Shown here one piece after another: positions 16,953 to 25,121 of a stretch of 64,000 nt of DNA. The notes beneath the pieces were generated by a model. That model did not search any database. It saw only the letters and a program-made list of their open reading frames with translations, and was not told the origin of the DNA. The position numbers and the translations under genes were made by a program. Source of the DNA: a bacterium. Its GTDB lineage: Bacteria; Zixibacteria; MSB-5A5; GN15; FEB-12. Position 1 is the stretch's first letter. Each line of letters opens with the position of its first letter. The stretch is taken from assembly GCA_020444475.1 (NCBI GenBank), contig JAHLKV010000005.1, forward strand, positions 1-64,000, in the 5' to 3' direction.

Positions 16953-18692
16953 GTGAAAACTCGGGTTCTCAAACACCTTATTGCTCCCCACGGAGACGAT
17001 CTCAAGGATCTCATTGTCGACGAGCAGCGCGCCGGTGAGCTGAAAACACAATCGCGGGACTGGCTGTCCTGGGATCTGACCCCTTTGCAGGTGGCCGATC
17101 TGGAACTGCTTATCTCGGGCGCCTACTCGCCGCTTGACGGTTTCCTCTCCCGGAAGGACTATGAGTCGGTCGTGAACGACATGAGACTGCCGGATGGCAC
17201 GCTCTGGCCGATCCCGATCGTGCTCGACGTGACCGACGCAGTCGGCAGCAAACTCAAGCCGGGCGCGACCCTGTCACTTCGCGATGCCGAAGGCGTCATG
17301 CTGGCGGCATTGCATGTCGATGACGTCTGGACTCCCGACCGAAATGCCGACGCCAAAAAGCTGTTCGGCACCACCAGCGCCGACCACGCCGGTGTTACGC
17401 AGTTTGTCAACGACCTGAACCCCGTCTTTGTCGGTGGCAGGATAGAAGCGCTGCAGGCGCCGGTGCACTACGACTTCCCGTCGCTGCGCCACACCCCCAG
17501 GTCGATCCGCGAGGAACTCGCGCAGCTCGGCTGGCGTCGGACGGTCGCCTATCAAAGCAACCGCGTCATGCATCGCGCCGAGCAGACCTTCACCTACCGG
17601 GCGGCGCTCGAAGCCAAAGCGAACCTGCTCCTGCAGCCGATGGTGGACTCTTCGCGCCCCGAGAACAAGGATTATTTCACGCGCATTCGATGCTATCGCG
17701 ACATAGACAAAGCCTATCCGCCGCAGACGACACGTCTCTCGCTTCTGCCGCTGCACCTTCGCTACGCCGGTCCTCGCGAGGCCCTCTGGCATGCGCTGAT
17801 TCACAAAAACTACGGCTGCACGCATTTCATCGTCGACCCGGCACTGACCAATCCGCCAGGCGACAAGCCCGCCTATAAAGAGTCCGCCTACGTCGACCTG
17901 TGGAAAAAGCACGGTGAGGCCGCCGGGGTGGTGATGATCCCGTTCGAGAAGCTGTACTATGTCGAGGATCTCGACGAATTCCGCAGCGAGACGAACATCC
18001 CGAAAAACGCCCGTGTCCTGACCATCGCGGACTCCGATCTGAAGGACCGTCTCGACCACGGCCGCGAGATCCCGGACTGGTTTACCTTCGGCGAGACAGC
18101 CGCGCAGCTTCGCCGCACCCACAAGCCGCGCTACGAACAGGGATTTACGGTCTTTTTCACCGGCCTCTCCGGGGCAGGGAAATCGACTATCGCTAACGTC
18201 CTGCTGGTGAAACTCCTGCAGCTCGGCGGGCGGCCGGTGACGCTGCTCGACGGCGACATAGTCCGCAAGCACCTTTCCTCGGAGCTGGGCTTCTCGAAAG
18301 AGCACCGCGATATCAATATCCGAAGGATCGGCTTCGTCGCGTCGGAGATAACCAAAAACGGCGGCATCGCTATCTGTGCGCCGATTGCTCCGTACGATGC
18401 GGTCCGCAAGGAAGTTCGCAGAATGGTCTCGCCCGGCGGCGGCTTCCTGCTGGTGCATGTCGCTACGCCCCTCGAGACATGCGAATCGCGCGACCGCAAG
18501 GGACTCTATGAAAAAGCACGCGCGGGTATCATCAAGGAATTCACCGGTATCTCCGATCCCTATGAGGTCCCGGACGATGCCGACCTTTCGCTCGACACCA
18601 CTGAACTTGCACCCGAAGAAGCGGTGTGGGAAATTCTTATGCACCTGGAGCGCGAAGGATACATCGGCGTGCAGGCGCGCGATGTGCAATAG
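16953..18692 (+). CDS. ATP-sulfurylase-like / APS kinase fusion
   Basis: A 579-residue fusion with a GTG start and AGGTGA upstream. Residues 1 to about 385 align with ATP sulfurylase (PUA-like N-domain with SGAYSPLDGF; catalytic region with LRYAGPREALWHALIHKNYGCTHFIV). Residues ~395-579 are APS kinase, with P-loop GLSGAGKST near 403, LDGD near 430 and the DRKGLYEKARAG region. The kinase makes PAPS from APS. The sulfurylase half looks impaired: the canonical QxRNPxHxxHE is QSNRVMHRAEQ, losing the second histidine, and GRDHAG is replaced by DPALTN. It may therefore supply only kinase activity, needing another sulfurylase. It forms a module with cysQ and a sulfotransferase. Confidence 0.92.
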   Translation: MKTRVLKHLIAPHGDDLKDLIVDEQRAGELKTQSRDWLSWDLTPLQVADLELLISGAYSPLDGFLSRKDYESVVNDMRLPDGTLWPIPIVLDVTDAVGSKLKPGATLSLRDAEGVMLAALHVDDVWTPDRNADAKKLFGTTSADHAGVTQFVNDLNPVFVGGRIEALQAPVHYDFPSLRHTPRSIREELAQLGWRRTVAYQSNRVMHRAEQTFTYRAALEAKANLLLQPMVDSSRPENKDYFTRIRCYRDIDKAYPPQTTRLSLLPLHLRYAGPREALWHALIHKNYGCTHFIVDPALTNPPGDKPAYKESAYVDLWKKHGEAAGVVMIPFEKLYYVEDLDEFRSETNIPKNARVLTIADSDLKDRLDHGREIPDWFTFGETAAQLRRTHKPRYEQGFTVFFTGLSGAGKSTIANVLLVKLLQLGGRPVTLLDGDIVRKHLSSELGFSKEHRDINIRRIGFVASEITKNGGIAICAPIAPYDAVRKEVRRMVSPGGGFLLVHVATPLETCESRDRKGLYEKARAGIIKEFTGISDPYEVPDDADLSLDTTELAPEEAVWEILMHLEREGYIGVQARDVQ

Positions 18693-18725
18693 CATTACGG
18701 CCCGAATGCTGCCAACGGAGGAACG

Positions 18726-19532
18726 ATGACCGACCGACAGGAAACCCTGCAGCGCATCCAACTGGCGCTGGACACCGCGAAACAGATATTCAGCCGTTTT
18801 ACGCCGGGGAGAATCGAAGCCGACGACAAGGGCGGCGGAGACCCGGTGACCGAAGCCGATCGCGCGGTGGATACTGCTCTTCGGGAGTTACTGCTCAGGG
18901 ACGGCGAAGGGTGGCTTTCCGAAGAGACCCGCGACAATCCGGAGCGCCTGGAGTACGAACGCGTCTGGATTGTCGATCCGCTCGATGGCACCCGGGAGTT
19001 CGTCAAAGGCATACCAGAGTGGTGCGTGTCGGTTGGACTGGTTCAAAACGGCAGACCGGTCGCCGGCGGGATCTGCAATCCGGCCAGCGGCGAGACGATC
19101 ATCGGCTCGATCGAAACCGGCATCACCTACAACGGCGCCTCAGCCAACCCCTCCAGGCGAGGCTCACTCGACGGCGCCGTGGTGCTGGCCAGTCGAAGTG
19201 AGATCAAGCGCGGTGAGTGGGATCGGTTCGAGCAGTCGCCATTCGAGGTTCGCCCGACCGGTTCGGTGGCCTACAAGCTCGGTCTCGTCGCCGCGGGTCA
19301 GTGCGATGCGACCTGGACACTGACACCGAAAAACGAGTGGGATGTTGCCGCCGGCGCGGCGCTGATTCTCGCTGCCGGCGGTTTCGTGGAGACGCTCGAC
19401 GGCTCCGAGCCGACCTTCAACAACCGCTCGACTTTGCTCACCGGGTTGATCGTGGGCCCGACCGGACTTCGCCGTGAGATTCGCGGTCTGCTCGATCCGA
19501 TTATCTCGGAAATGAAAACGGCCCGCTCGTAA
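18726..19532 (+). CDS. cysQ: 3'(2'),5'-bisphosphate nucleotidase, CysQ-like
   Basis: A 268-residue member of the inositol-monophosphatase fold. Metal-binding motifs are DPVTEADRAVD near residue 39, the acidic EE pair in WLSEET near 61, WIVDPLDGTREF near 80-91 and WDVAAGAALI near 205. The REFVKG continuation after DGT is typical of CysQ rather than of sugar phosphatases. It hydrolyses 3'-phosphoadenosine 5'-phosphate, the product inhibitor left by sulfotransferases. GGAGG lies 6 bp before the ATG. Its place between the APS kinase and a convergent sulfotransferase supports this specificity. Confidence 0.9.
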   Translation: MTDRQETLQRIQLALDTAKQIFSRFTPGRIEADDKGGGDPVTEADRAVDTALRELLLRDGEGWLSEETRDNPERLEYERVWIVDPLDGTREFVKGIPEWCVSVGLVQNGRPVAGGICNPASGETIIGSIETGITYNGASANPSRRGSLDGAVVLASRSEIKRGEWDRFEQSPFEVRPTGSVAYKLGLVAAGQCDATWTLTPKNEWDVAAGAALILAAGGFVETLDGSEPTFNNRSTLLTGLIVGPTGLRREIRGLLDPIISEMKTARS

Positions 19533-19555
19533 GCGGGCCGTCGCTGCTTTTTACG
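19512..19555. terminator. Bidirectional terminator between cysQ and the sulfotransferase
   Basis: A 10-bp stem (ACGGCCCGCT with AGCGGGCCGT, 4-nt loop) at 19518-19541 is followed by a T-rich stretch on the plus strand and by TTTTCATTT on the minus strand. The cysQ stop codon lies in the loop. Confidence 0.85.
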
Positions 19556-19567
19556 CTCGTCTCGGCG

Positions 19568-20425
19568 CTACTTCCAGAATCCCTCGCCATAGCGCTCTTC
19601 CATCTTGCGGACCAGTCGATCGTTTTTGTCTTCGACCTCTTTCAGATCGACCGCTTTTTTCTTCAACTCGGTTTTGGTGTTGACTCGCGAACCAACCAGA
19701 GCATCGAGCCGCTCGGGGTCGTGCACGATCGCCAGCGCTTCAAACATCTGCACCAGTGCCTGCTTGTCATTGAGCTGCTCGGTCTTCATCGAGTGCCAGC
19801 GGACCTGCGGGAACTTCTGCCGGGTCGCTTTGACCCGGGCTTCGATCTCGTACCAGTACCAGAGACATTTATACAGATCGTGCTCGAACTCCGGATCGCC
19901 CAGCAGCAGATCCCCCATCTGGAGCAGGTTATCCCTGTGGTCGGGGTAGAGCAAATAGGCGCGGCCGGTGCGGGTCTTGCCGGGAATGGAGTCGATTGCA
20001 TAAAAAGACGCCGCCACTTTGAGCGGATCGCGCGAGATATGCAGGACTCGGAGCTTGTCGCCGAATTCCTCGATCGCCATCTCCGCGTAATTCTTGATAA
20101 ACTGGTGATTGGTCTCGACGTAGTACCGATGTCCGGCCGCGGCGCGCTTGACATTGATCCGCTTGCGAGAATGAAAGAGGTGCCGGAAGTACGCCTGCTT
20201 GGTCTCCGGGTCGGGGTAGTCCGAAGCCATGATCGGGTACGGCTCATGGAAGCAGACAGCATCGTCGGCTGCCTGAAAGATTTTGCTGAGGCTCTGCGAG
20301 CCGCTTCGTCCGGTCGTTGCCACGAACACGAATCCATCGACCGTCCGGCACTTGCCGTCGAGAATGGAGTCGTACAGATTGACCACCAGGGGGTTGTATT
20401 TGAGGAGATCGATAAATCCGGACAT
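19568..20425 (-). CDS. Sulfotransferase, PAPS-dependent
   Basis: A 285-residue protein with the two PAPS-binding elements of sulfotransferases: the 5'-phosphosulfate loop FVATTGRSGSQSL near residue 33 and the 3'-phosphate motif HISRDPLKVAASF near 125. Several histidines (CFHEPYP, NHQFIKNY) lie between them where a catalytic base is expected. The frame is open 40 codons further upstream. I place the start at 20425 because AAGGAAG stands 8 bp before that ATG. It would sulfate a glycan or lipid using PAPS from the neighbouring APS kinase, with CysQ removing PAP. The acceptor is unknown; no transmembrane segment is seen. Confidence 0.85.
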   Translation of the reverse strand: MSGFIDLLKYNPLVVNLYDSILDGKCRTVDGFVFVATTGRSGSQSLSKIFQAADDAVCFHEPYPIMASDYPDPETKQAYFRHLFHSRKRINVKRAAAGHRYYVETNHQFIKNYAEMAIEEFGDKLRVLHISRDPLKVAASFYAIDSIPGKTRTGRAYLLYPDHRDNLLQMGDLLLGDPEFEHDLYKCLWYWYEIEARVKATRQKFPQVRWHSMKTEQLNDKQALVQMFEALAIVHDPERLDALVGSRVNTKTELKKKAVDLKEVEDKNDRLVRKMEERYGEGFWK

Positions 20426-20573
20426 TGCAGCGCTTCCTTTTGTGAGATCAGTCGTTTCTGAGCCTGGAGACCGGGGACTGAATCGCCCTTCTTCCCAAGA
20501 ATCGGCAGAAACGTGGATAAAGTCAATCGCTATCGGCCTAACCAAACGCTAGTCTGTAAGAGGTCGGAAAACC

Positions 20574-20601
20574 TTGTCTTTTCGCGGTTTTTCCGTATAT
20601 T
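20574..20601 (+). promoter_or_regulatory. Candidate promoter upstream of the Asp-box/dockerin gene
   Basis: TTGTCT and TATATT are separated by 16 bp, about 200 bp before the GTG at 20807. The surrounding 20426-20806 gap is a divergent intergenic region with no other gene visible. Confidence 0.35.
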
Positions 20602-20806
20602 CCGGGCGAGTACTTACTCGTATTACTGCATGTACATTCATAATACGGATGCGCCATAGCGAGAGATTTCTAACGTAACTGTCAACTCCTCGGGCTCGGA
20701 ACAACCGACTCTGCTGACCTGTTGCATTCGGACAGGTATGCCCGAACGCACCGAAATGACGCCGTCATCGGAGTGGCGCCTCGAGAGATAAAAACAGGAT
20801 GGAACT

Positions 20807-22867
20807 GTGACGCAACCAGGATCGAAGAAGTTTCTAACGCCCGCCATAATCGTTTTTGCCGCCATGCTCCTTGTCGGAGCGGCGACCCCCTATGCCCAGG
20901 AGATCACCGACCCGGTCTATGTCGCATCGTCCGGCGCCAACCGCCCGACGCTCGGCATCCCGCGCTGGAAAGGGTACCTGTCGGAGAGCAATCCGAACAA
21001 CTTCTGGATCAGCTACGCCAGTCAGTCGTCATCGGCCAGTGAGCTGTCTTATACGACCGACGGCGGCGCGACCTGGAGCAGTGAGCCGATTCAGATTTCC
21101 AACGCCGGCTACATGGATTTCCATCTCTCGCTGTTCGGCTACAACGGCGAGCTGTACTTCACCTTCCCCGGTGTTGACTTCCGCAAGTTCAACGCGCCGG
21201 CCCACAGTGAGTCCGACCGCGGGCCGCTGGTTGAACTGGCCGGCACGGCACCGTCCTATCGATCGAATATCATGGTCGATGACAACGGCCGAATCTGGGT
21301 GTTTACCCGCGACGGCGACCACGCGTCTGAAAACGTCCGCTACCAATATTCCGACAATAACGGCTCGACATGGACTCGCGGTACGGCGGTGGCGACCGGC
21401 GCCCCGAACGTGCGGATCGGTTCGATGCCGTATGTCGGCGGCCGTCCGGCGCTGGTAGTCCTGCATCTCGACGATGATCGGGGCTATGAATACTATCTCT
21501 GGAACGGCAGCCAGTTCGTCGCCGAGCAGGACCATTCGATCTACGCCGCCGACATGGGCTATACCCGTTCGTTCTGTCACAATGTTATCGCCGATACCGT
21601 GATGCACCTGATCTTCGGCCTCAACAACGACCTGCACCACGTGTGGAAGAGCTACGAAGGCGGTGTCGGTCAGTGGAATCACCAGATCATCGAGTCGTCG
21701 TCGTTTACATCGGATATGGACTGGTCGCCGACCAGTACGGTCAGGGGCGACGACCTGTACCTGTTTTACTCGCAAAAGACTTCGACCTCCGACGCATCGT
21801 CGCAGATCTTCTACAAGAAGTGGTCGCAGACTAGTCGCGTCTGGACTTCTCCCGTACAGGTATCCGGCGGGCAATCCGACTCTTACAATGTCGACCCCAA
21901 TACCTGCTTCCAGGTGCCGATCAACGCCGACTACATCCCGGTCTTCTGGGCCTCCGGAACCTCGAACTACGATATCTACTTTGCGAAGATACAGCTCGAT
22001 GATATCACGCCGGACACGACACCGCCTTCCACTATCACGAATCTCGTCTCCGGCCCCGCCACCGTTAAGGGCGGGTACCGGATGGAGTGGACGGCGCCCG
22101 GTGATGACGGGATGATCGGGCAGGCCTCGCACTATGTCGTTAAGTACAGCCTGAATCCGATTAACGCGGCCAACTGGAACAGCGCCACGACACTGCAAAA
22201 TCCGCCCGCTCCGGTGTCGCCCGGACAGTCGCAGAGCGCGACCGTTCAGGGGCTCACGCCGGGTGGCATCTACTACGCTGCCGTGCGTACCTACGATGAC
22301 GCCGGTAATCTCTCCGGCATCTCCAACTCTCCCTCGGGATTCGCCGCAGGTATCAAGGTGCCGAGCGTCGTCAGCGGCACCCCCGACACCATGACCCTGA
22401 CTATCACTACGGTTGCCCAGGTGGTGCCGTCTTACTACACGCTGGACTACCAGTTCGCCCTGGATACCTCAGCCTCCTTCACCCAGCCCGTTCTGAAGAT
22501 CGGCCAGGTGGATGCCGGTTTGGTATCGGCGGGGTTCGATCAATTGTCGCTGGGCGAAACCTACTTCTGGCGAGTTCGCGCGGTGGCGGTCGATGGATCG
22601 GATTCGAGCTCCTGGTCGAGCTCCGTGCAGCTCTCGCTCGGTTCCTGCTGCGTCGGGTTGACGGGCAACGTGAACGGCGATCCTGAAGAGGATGTCGACT
22701 TGTCTGATGCCATTTACATGGTCAACTACCTCTTCTTGGGCGGGCCGGCTCCCGACTGTGCCGCCGAAGGGGATATCAGCACCAATCGCAGCATGGATTT
22801 AAGCGACCTGATTTATCTCGTAAACTACCTGTTTCAGTCCGGTCCTCCCCCTAACGAGTGCCCATGA
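20807..22867 (+). CDS. Secreted Asp-box beta-propeller protein with FN3 and dockerin-like repeats
   Basis: A 686-residue exported protein with a GTG start and AGGATGG upstream. A signal peptide covers about residues 1-31. The next ~370 residues look like a sialidase/BNR-type propeller with Asp boxes (SYTTDGGATW, QYSDNNGSTW). FN3-like domains follow (EWTAPGDDG near 427). The C-terminus has two dockerin type I-like calcium repeats (DLSDAIYMVNYLF and DLSDLIYLVNYLF), each preceded by an N/D-rich segment. Canonical sialidase arginines cannot be confirmed, so enzymatic activity is uncertain. It is a paralogue of the next gene over the N-terminal ~400 residues but has a different C-terminal module. 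Confidence 0.88.
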   Translation: MTQPGSKKFLTPAIIVFAAMLLVGAATPYAQEITDPVYVASSGANRPTLGIPRWKGYLSESNPNNFWISYASQSSSASELSYTTDGGATWSSEPIQISNAGYMDFHLSLFGYNGELYFTFPGVDFRKFNAPAHSESDRGPLVELAGTAPSYRSNIMVDDNGRIWVFTRDGDHASENVRYQYSDNNGSTWTRGTAVATGAPNVRIGSMPYVGGRPALVVLHLDDDRGYEYYLWNGSQFVAEQDHSIYAADMGYTRSFCHNVIADTVMHLIFGLNNDLHHVWKSYEGGVGQWNHQIIESSSFTSDMDWSPTSTVRGDDLYLFYSQKTSTSDASSQIFYKKWSQTSRVWTSPVQVSGGQSDSYNVDPNTCFQVPINADYIPVFWASGTSNYDIYFAKIQLDDITPDTTPPSTITNLVSGPATVKGGYRMEWTAPGDDGMIGQASHYVVKYSLNPINAANWNSATTLQNPPAPVSPGQSQSATVQGLTPGGIYYAAVRTYDDAGNLSGISNSPSGFAAGIKVPSVVSGTPDTMTLTITTVAQVVPSYYTLDYQFALDTSASFTQPVLKIGQVDAGLVSAGFDQLSLGETYFWRVRAVAVDGSDSSSWSSSVQLSLGSCCVGLTGNVNGDPEEDVDLSDAIYMVNYLFLGGPAPDCAAEGDISTNRSMDLSDLIYLVNYLFQSGPPPNECP

Positions 22868-23064
22868 GGGCGACGGCCTGATCATCTCATACAAGCTCCT
22901 GTGGTATAAGAACTTGTTAGTACTGAGGGATCGCCTGCGCGACCCAGAAAAGGTTCAGTATCCCCTTGCTGTCTGCCGATAACTGAGATGACAGGGAAAT
23001 TGCCTTGCGCATTGATCTGTAATCGTCTATCACTATGGCAGCACAGGAGAAGGAAATACCACAT

Positions 23065-24918
23065 ATGACTCGAATCCGAACCGGGGCGGGCGCGCTGGCG
23101 CTGCTGCTGGCGATCGTCCTCGGCGCCGCTGAACTGATCTCGGCTCAGACAATTACGCCGCCGATACCGATCGCCAATTCGGGAGCTCGCAATACCACCC
23201 TTGGCATCCCGCGGTGGAAGGCGTACCAGTCACCGAGCAATCCGAATAACCTCTGGCTCGGCTATGCCAGTTCGGCAACCAGCGCCAGCTCCATGACCTA
23301 CAGCACCGATGGCGGCAGCTCCTGGAGCACCTCGACAATTCAAATCGAAGCCAACGGTTACATGGATTTCCATCTCTCCCTGTTCGGATACGGTGGTGAG
23401 CTGTACTTCACTTTTCCCGGAGTCGGCTTCCGCAAGTTTGACGCTCCGGCTCAAAGTGAATCCGATCGCGGACCGTTGGTTGAGTTCCCCGGTACCTCCG
23501 GCGCTCATCGCTCCAACGTCATGGTCGACGGCAACGGGCGCATCTGGGTCTTCACCCGCGAGGGGGACGTCCCCAGTGAGAATGTCCGCTATCAATACTC
23601 CGACAACGACGGAGCTACCTGGACCAGTGGACTGGCTTATGCTACCGGCACCAACAACGTTCGCATCGGTTCGATGCCGTTTCTTTCCGATGGCCGCGCC
23701 TGCCTTGTCGTGCTGCATCTGGAGAGCAGCAAAGGGTACGAGTACTATCTGTGGAACGGGAGTTCGTTCGAAGCCCGTCCTGATCATTCGATTTACGGCG
23801 TGAACATGGGCTACGAGCGCGCGTTTACGCACAATGTCGTCAACGATACGGTTATGCACCTCGTGTTCGGCGACAACGACCAGCTGCACCACCTCTGGAA
23901 GAACTACAACAACGGCACCGGCAGCTGGAGTTATGAAGTAATCGACACCTCGCCCAATACCGACGGCATGGAGTGGTATCCGCACTCGACCGTCCATGGC
24001 GATGACCTTTACGTGTTTTATGCCAAGAAGTCGACATCGGCAACGACGTCATCGATGATCTACTACAAGAAGTGGTCGCAGTCATCGCAAAGCTGGACCT
24101 CGCCGCAGCTGGTCTCAGCCGGTTTGAACGGGGAGACCAATGTCTGCGCCAACACGACCTTCCACGTGCCGGACAACGCGACGTTCATCCCGGTCTTCTG
24201 GACCACCGGTACCGATCCGTACACGGTCTATTTCTCCAGGATCCTGATAGGCGGGTCGGGCGAGGTCGACACTACCGCGCCGGGGTGGATCGACGATCTT
24301 GATGCCACCACCGGGTCGGCACAGGGGCAGATCGATCTCAACTGGACTGCGCCCGGTGATGACGATCAGACCGGCTGGGCCGATCACTACGATATCCGGT
24401 ATGACACCGATCTGCTGACCGAGCAGACCTGGTCAGGCGCGATGCAGGTTCAGGCGGAGCCCAGCCCGGCGGCGGCAGGTTCGAATCAGTCGATGACGAT
24501 ATCGGGGCTGATCCCCGGCACGATGTACTATGTCGGCATGAAGGTATACGACGAAGCCGGTAACGATCCGGGGCTCTCGGTGGTCGATTCGGCTGAGGCC
24601 AGGACCGATTTCGGCAGCGGCACAGGAGAGATCCTCCCGGTTGATTTCACGCTCTATCAGAACTATCCCAACCCGTTTAATCCCTCGACCGTGATTGCGT
24701 ATTACCTGCCCCGCGCCTGCCATGTTTCACTGACGGTCTATAACATTATGGGTCAGCAGGTGCGGCAGTTGGTCGACGGCATCCAATCGAGCGGAGAGCA
24801 TTCGGTGGTGTGGGATGGGGTTGATGACGACGGCTTCCGCGTCTCGTCGGGGGTGTATTTCTCTTCCCTCGAAGCCGACCGGACCGAAAGCCGCTGCAAG
24901 ATGGTTTTGCTGAAATAG
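23065..24918 (+). CDS. Secreted Asp-box beta-propeller protein with FN3 and T9SS sorting domain
   Basis: A 617-residue paralogue of the preceding protein. The signal peptide is residues 1-28 (ALALLLAIVLGAAELISAQ). The propeller region keeps long identical stretches with its neighbour (GYMDFHLSLFGY, DFR/GFRKF, SESDRGPLVE, NVRIGSMP). One FN3 domain follows (NWTAPGDDD). The C-terminus is a type IX sorting domain (QNYPNPFNPSTVIAYYLP, VYNIMGQQVRQL, ending MVLLK) instead of dockerin repeats. I chose the ATG at 23065, 9 bp after AGAAGGA, over an in-frame ATG ten codons upstream. It is probably anchored to or released from the outer membrane; the substrate is unknown. Confidence 0.88.
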   Translation: MTRIRTGAGALALLLAIVLGAAELISAQTITPPIPIANSGARNTTLGIPRWKAYQSPSNPNNLWLGYASSATSASSMTYSTDGGSSWSTSTIQIEANGYMDFHLSLFGYGGELYFTFPGVGFRKFDAPAQSESDRGPLVEFPGTSGAHRSNVMVDGNGRIWVFTREGDVPSENVRYQYSDNDGATWTSGLAYATGTNNVRIGSMPFLSDGRACLVVLHLESSKGYEYYLWNGSSFEARPDHSIYGVNMGYERAFTHNVVNDTVMHLVFGDNDQLHHLWKNYNNGTGSWSYEVIDTSPNTDGMEWYPHSTVHGDDLYVFYAKKSTSATTSSMIYYKKWSQSSQSWTSPQLVSAGLNGETNVCANTTFHVPDNATFIPVFWTTGTDPYTVYFSRILIGGSGEVDTTAPGWIDDLDATTGSAQGQIDLNWTAPGDDDQTGWADHYDIRYDTDLLTEQTWSGAMQVQAEPSPAAAGSNQSMTISGLIPGTMYYVGMKVYDEAGNDPGLSVVDSAEARTDFGSGTGEILPVDFTLYQNYPNPFNPSTVIAYYLPRACHVSLTVYNIMGQQVRQLVDGIQSSGEHSVVWDGVDDDGFRVSSGVYFSSLEADRTESRCKMVLLK

Positions 24919-25121
24919 TCTGACTATGGCATCGATAATCACGGCTGTAACGCCGAGAGTAGATACGTTCTCCGTTTCCCCCGGCACAAGAAAGCACGAC
25001 AGACAATCGCTGGTGGTGACGTGTTCCCTGCGGAACCGGAAGAGTTCGACAGAGTTATAACTGGCAATCACTCGGCCCCGTCAGGGACCAACAAACCAAG
25101 CACTCGGAGACTGATAAACAC

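Noticed and set aside
17274..18761. 495-codon minus-strand frame opposite the sulfurylase/APS kinase gene
   Set aside because: Shadow of a GC-rich coding region; no domain and no ribosome-binding site.
20722..20806. CRISPR-like or phage features in the 20.7-kb gap
   Set aside because: Only short scattered repeats; no regular spacing.
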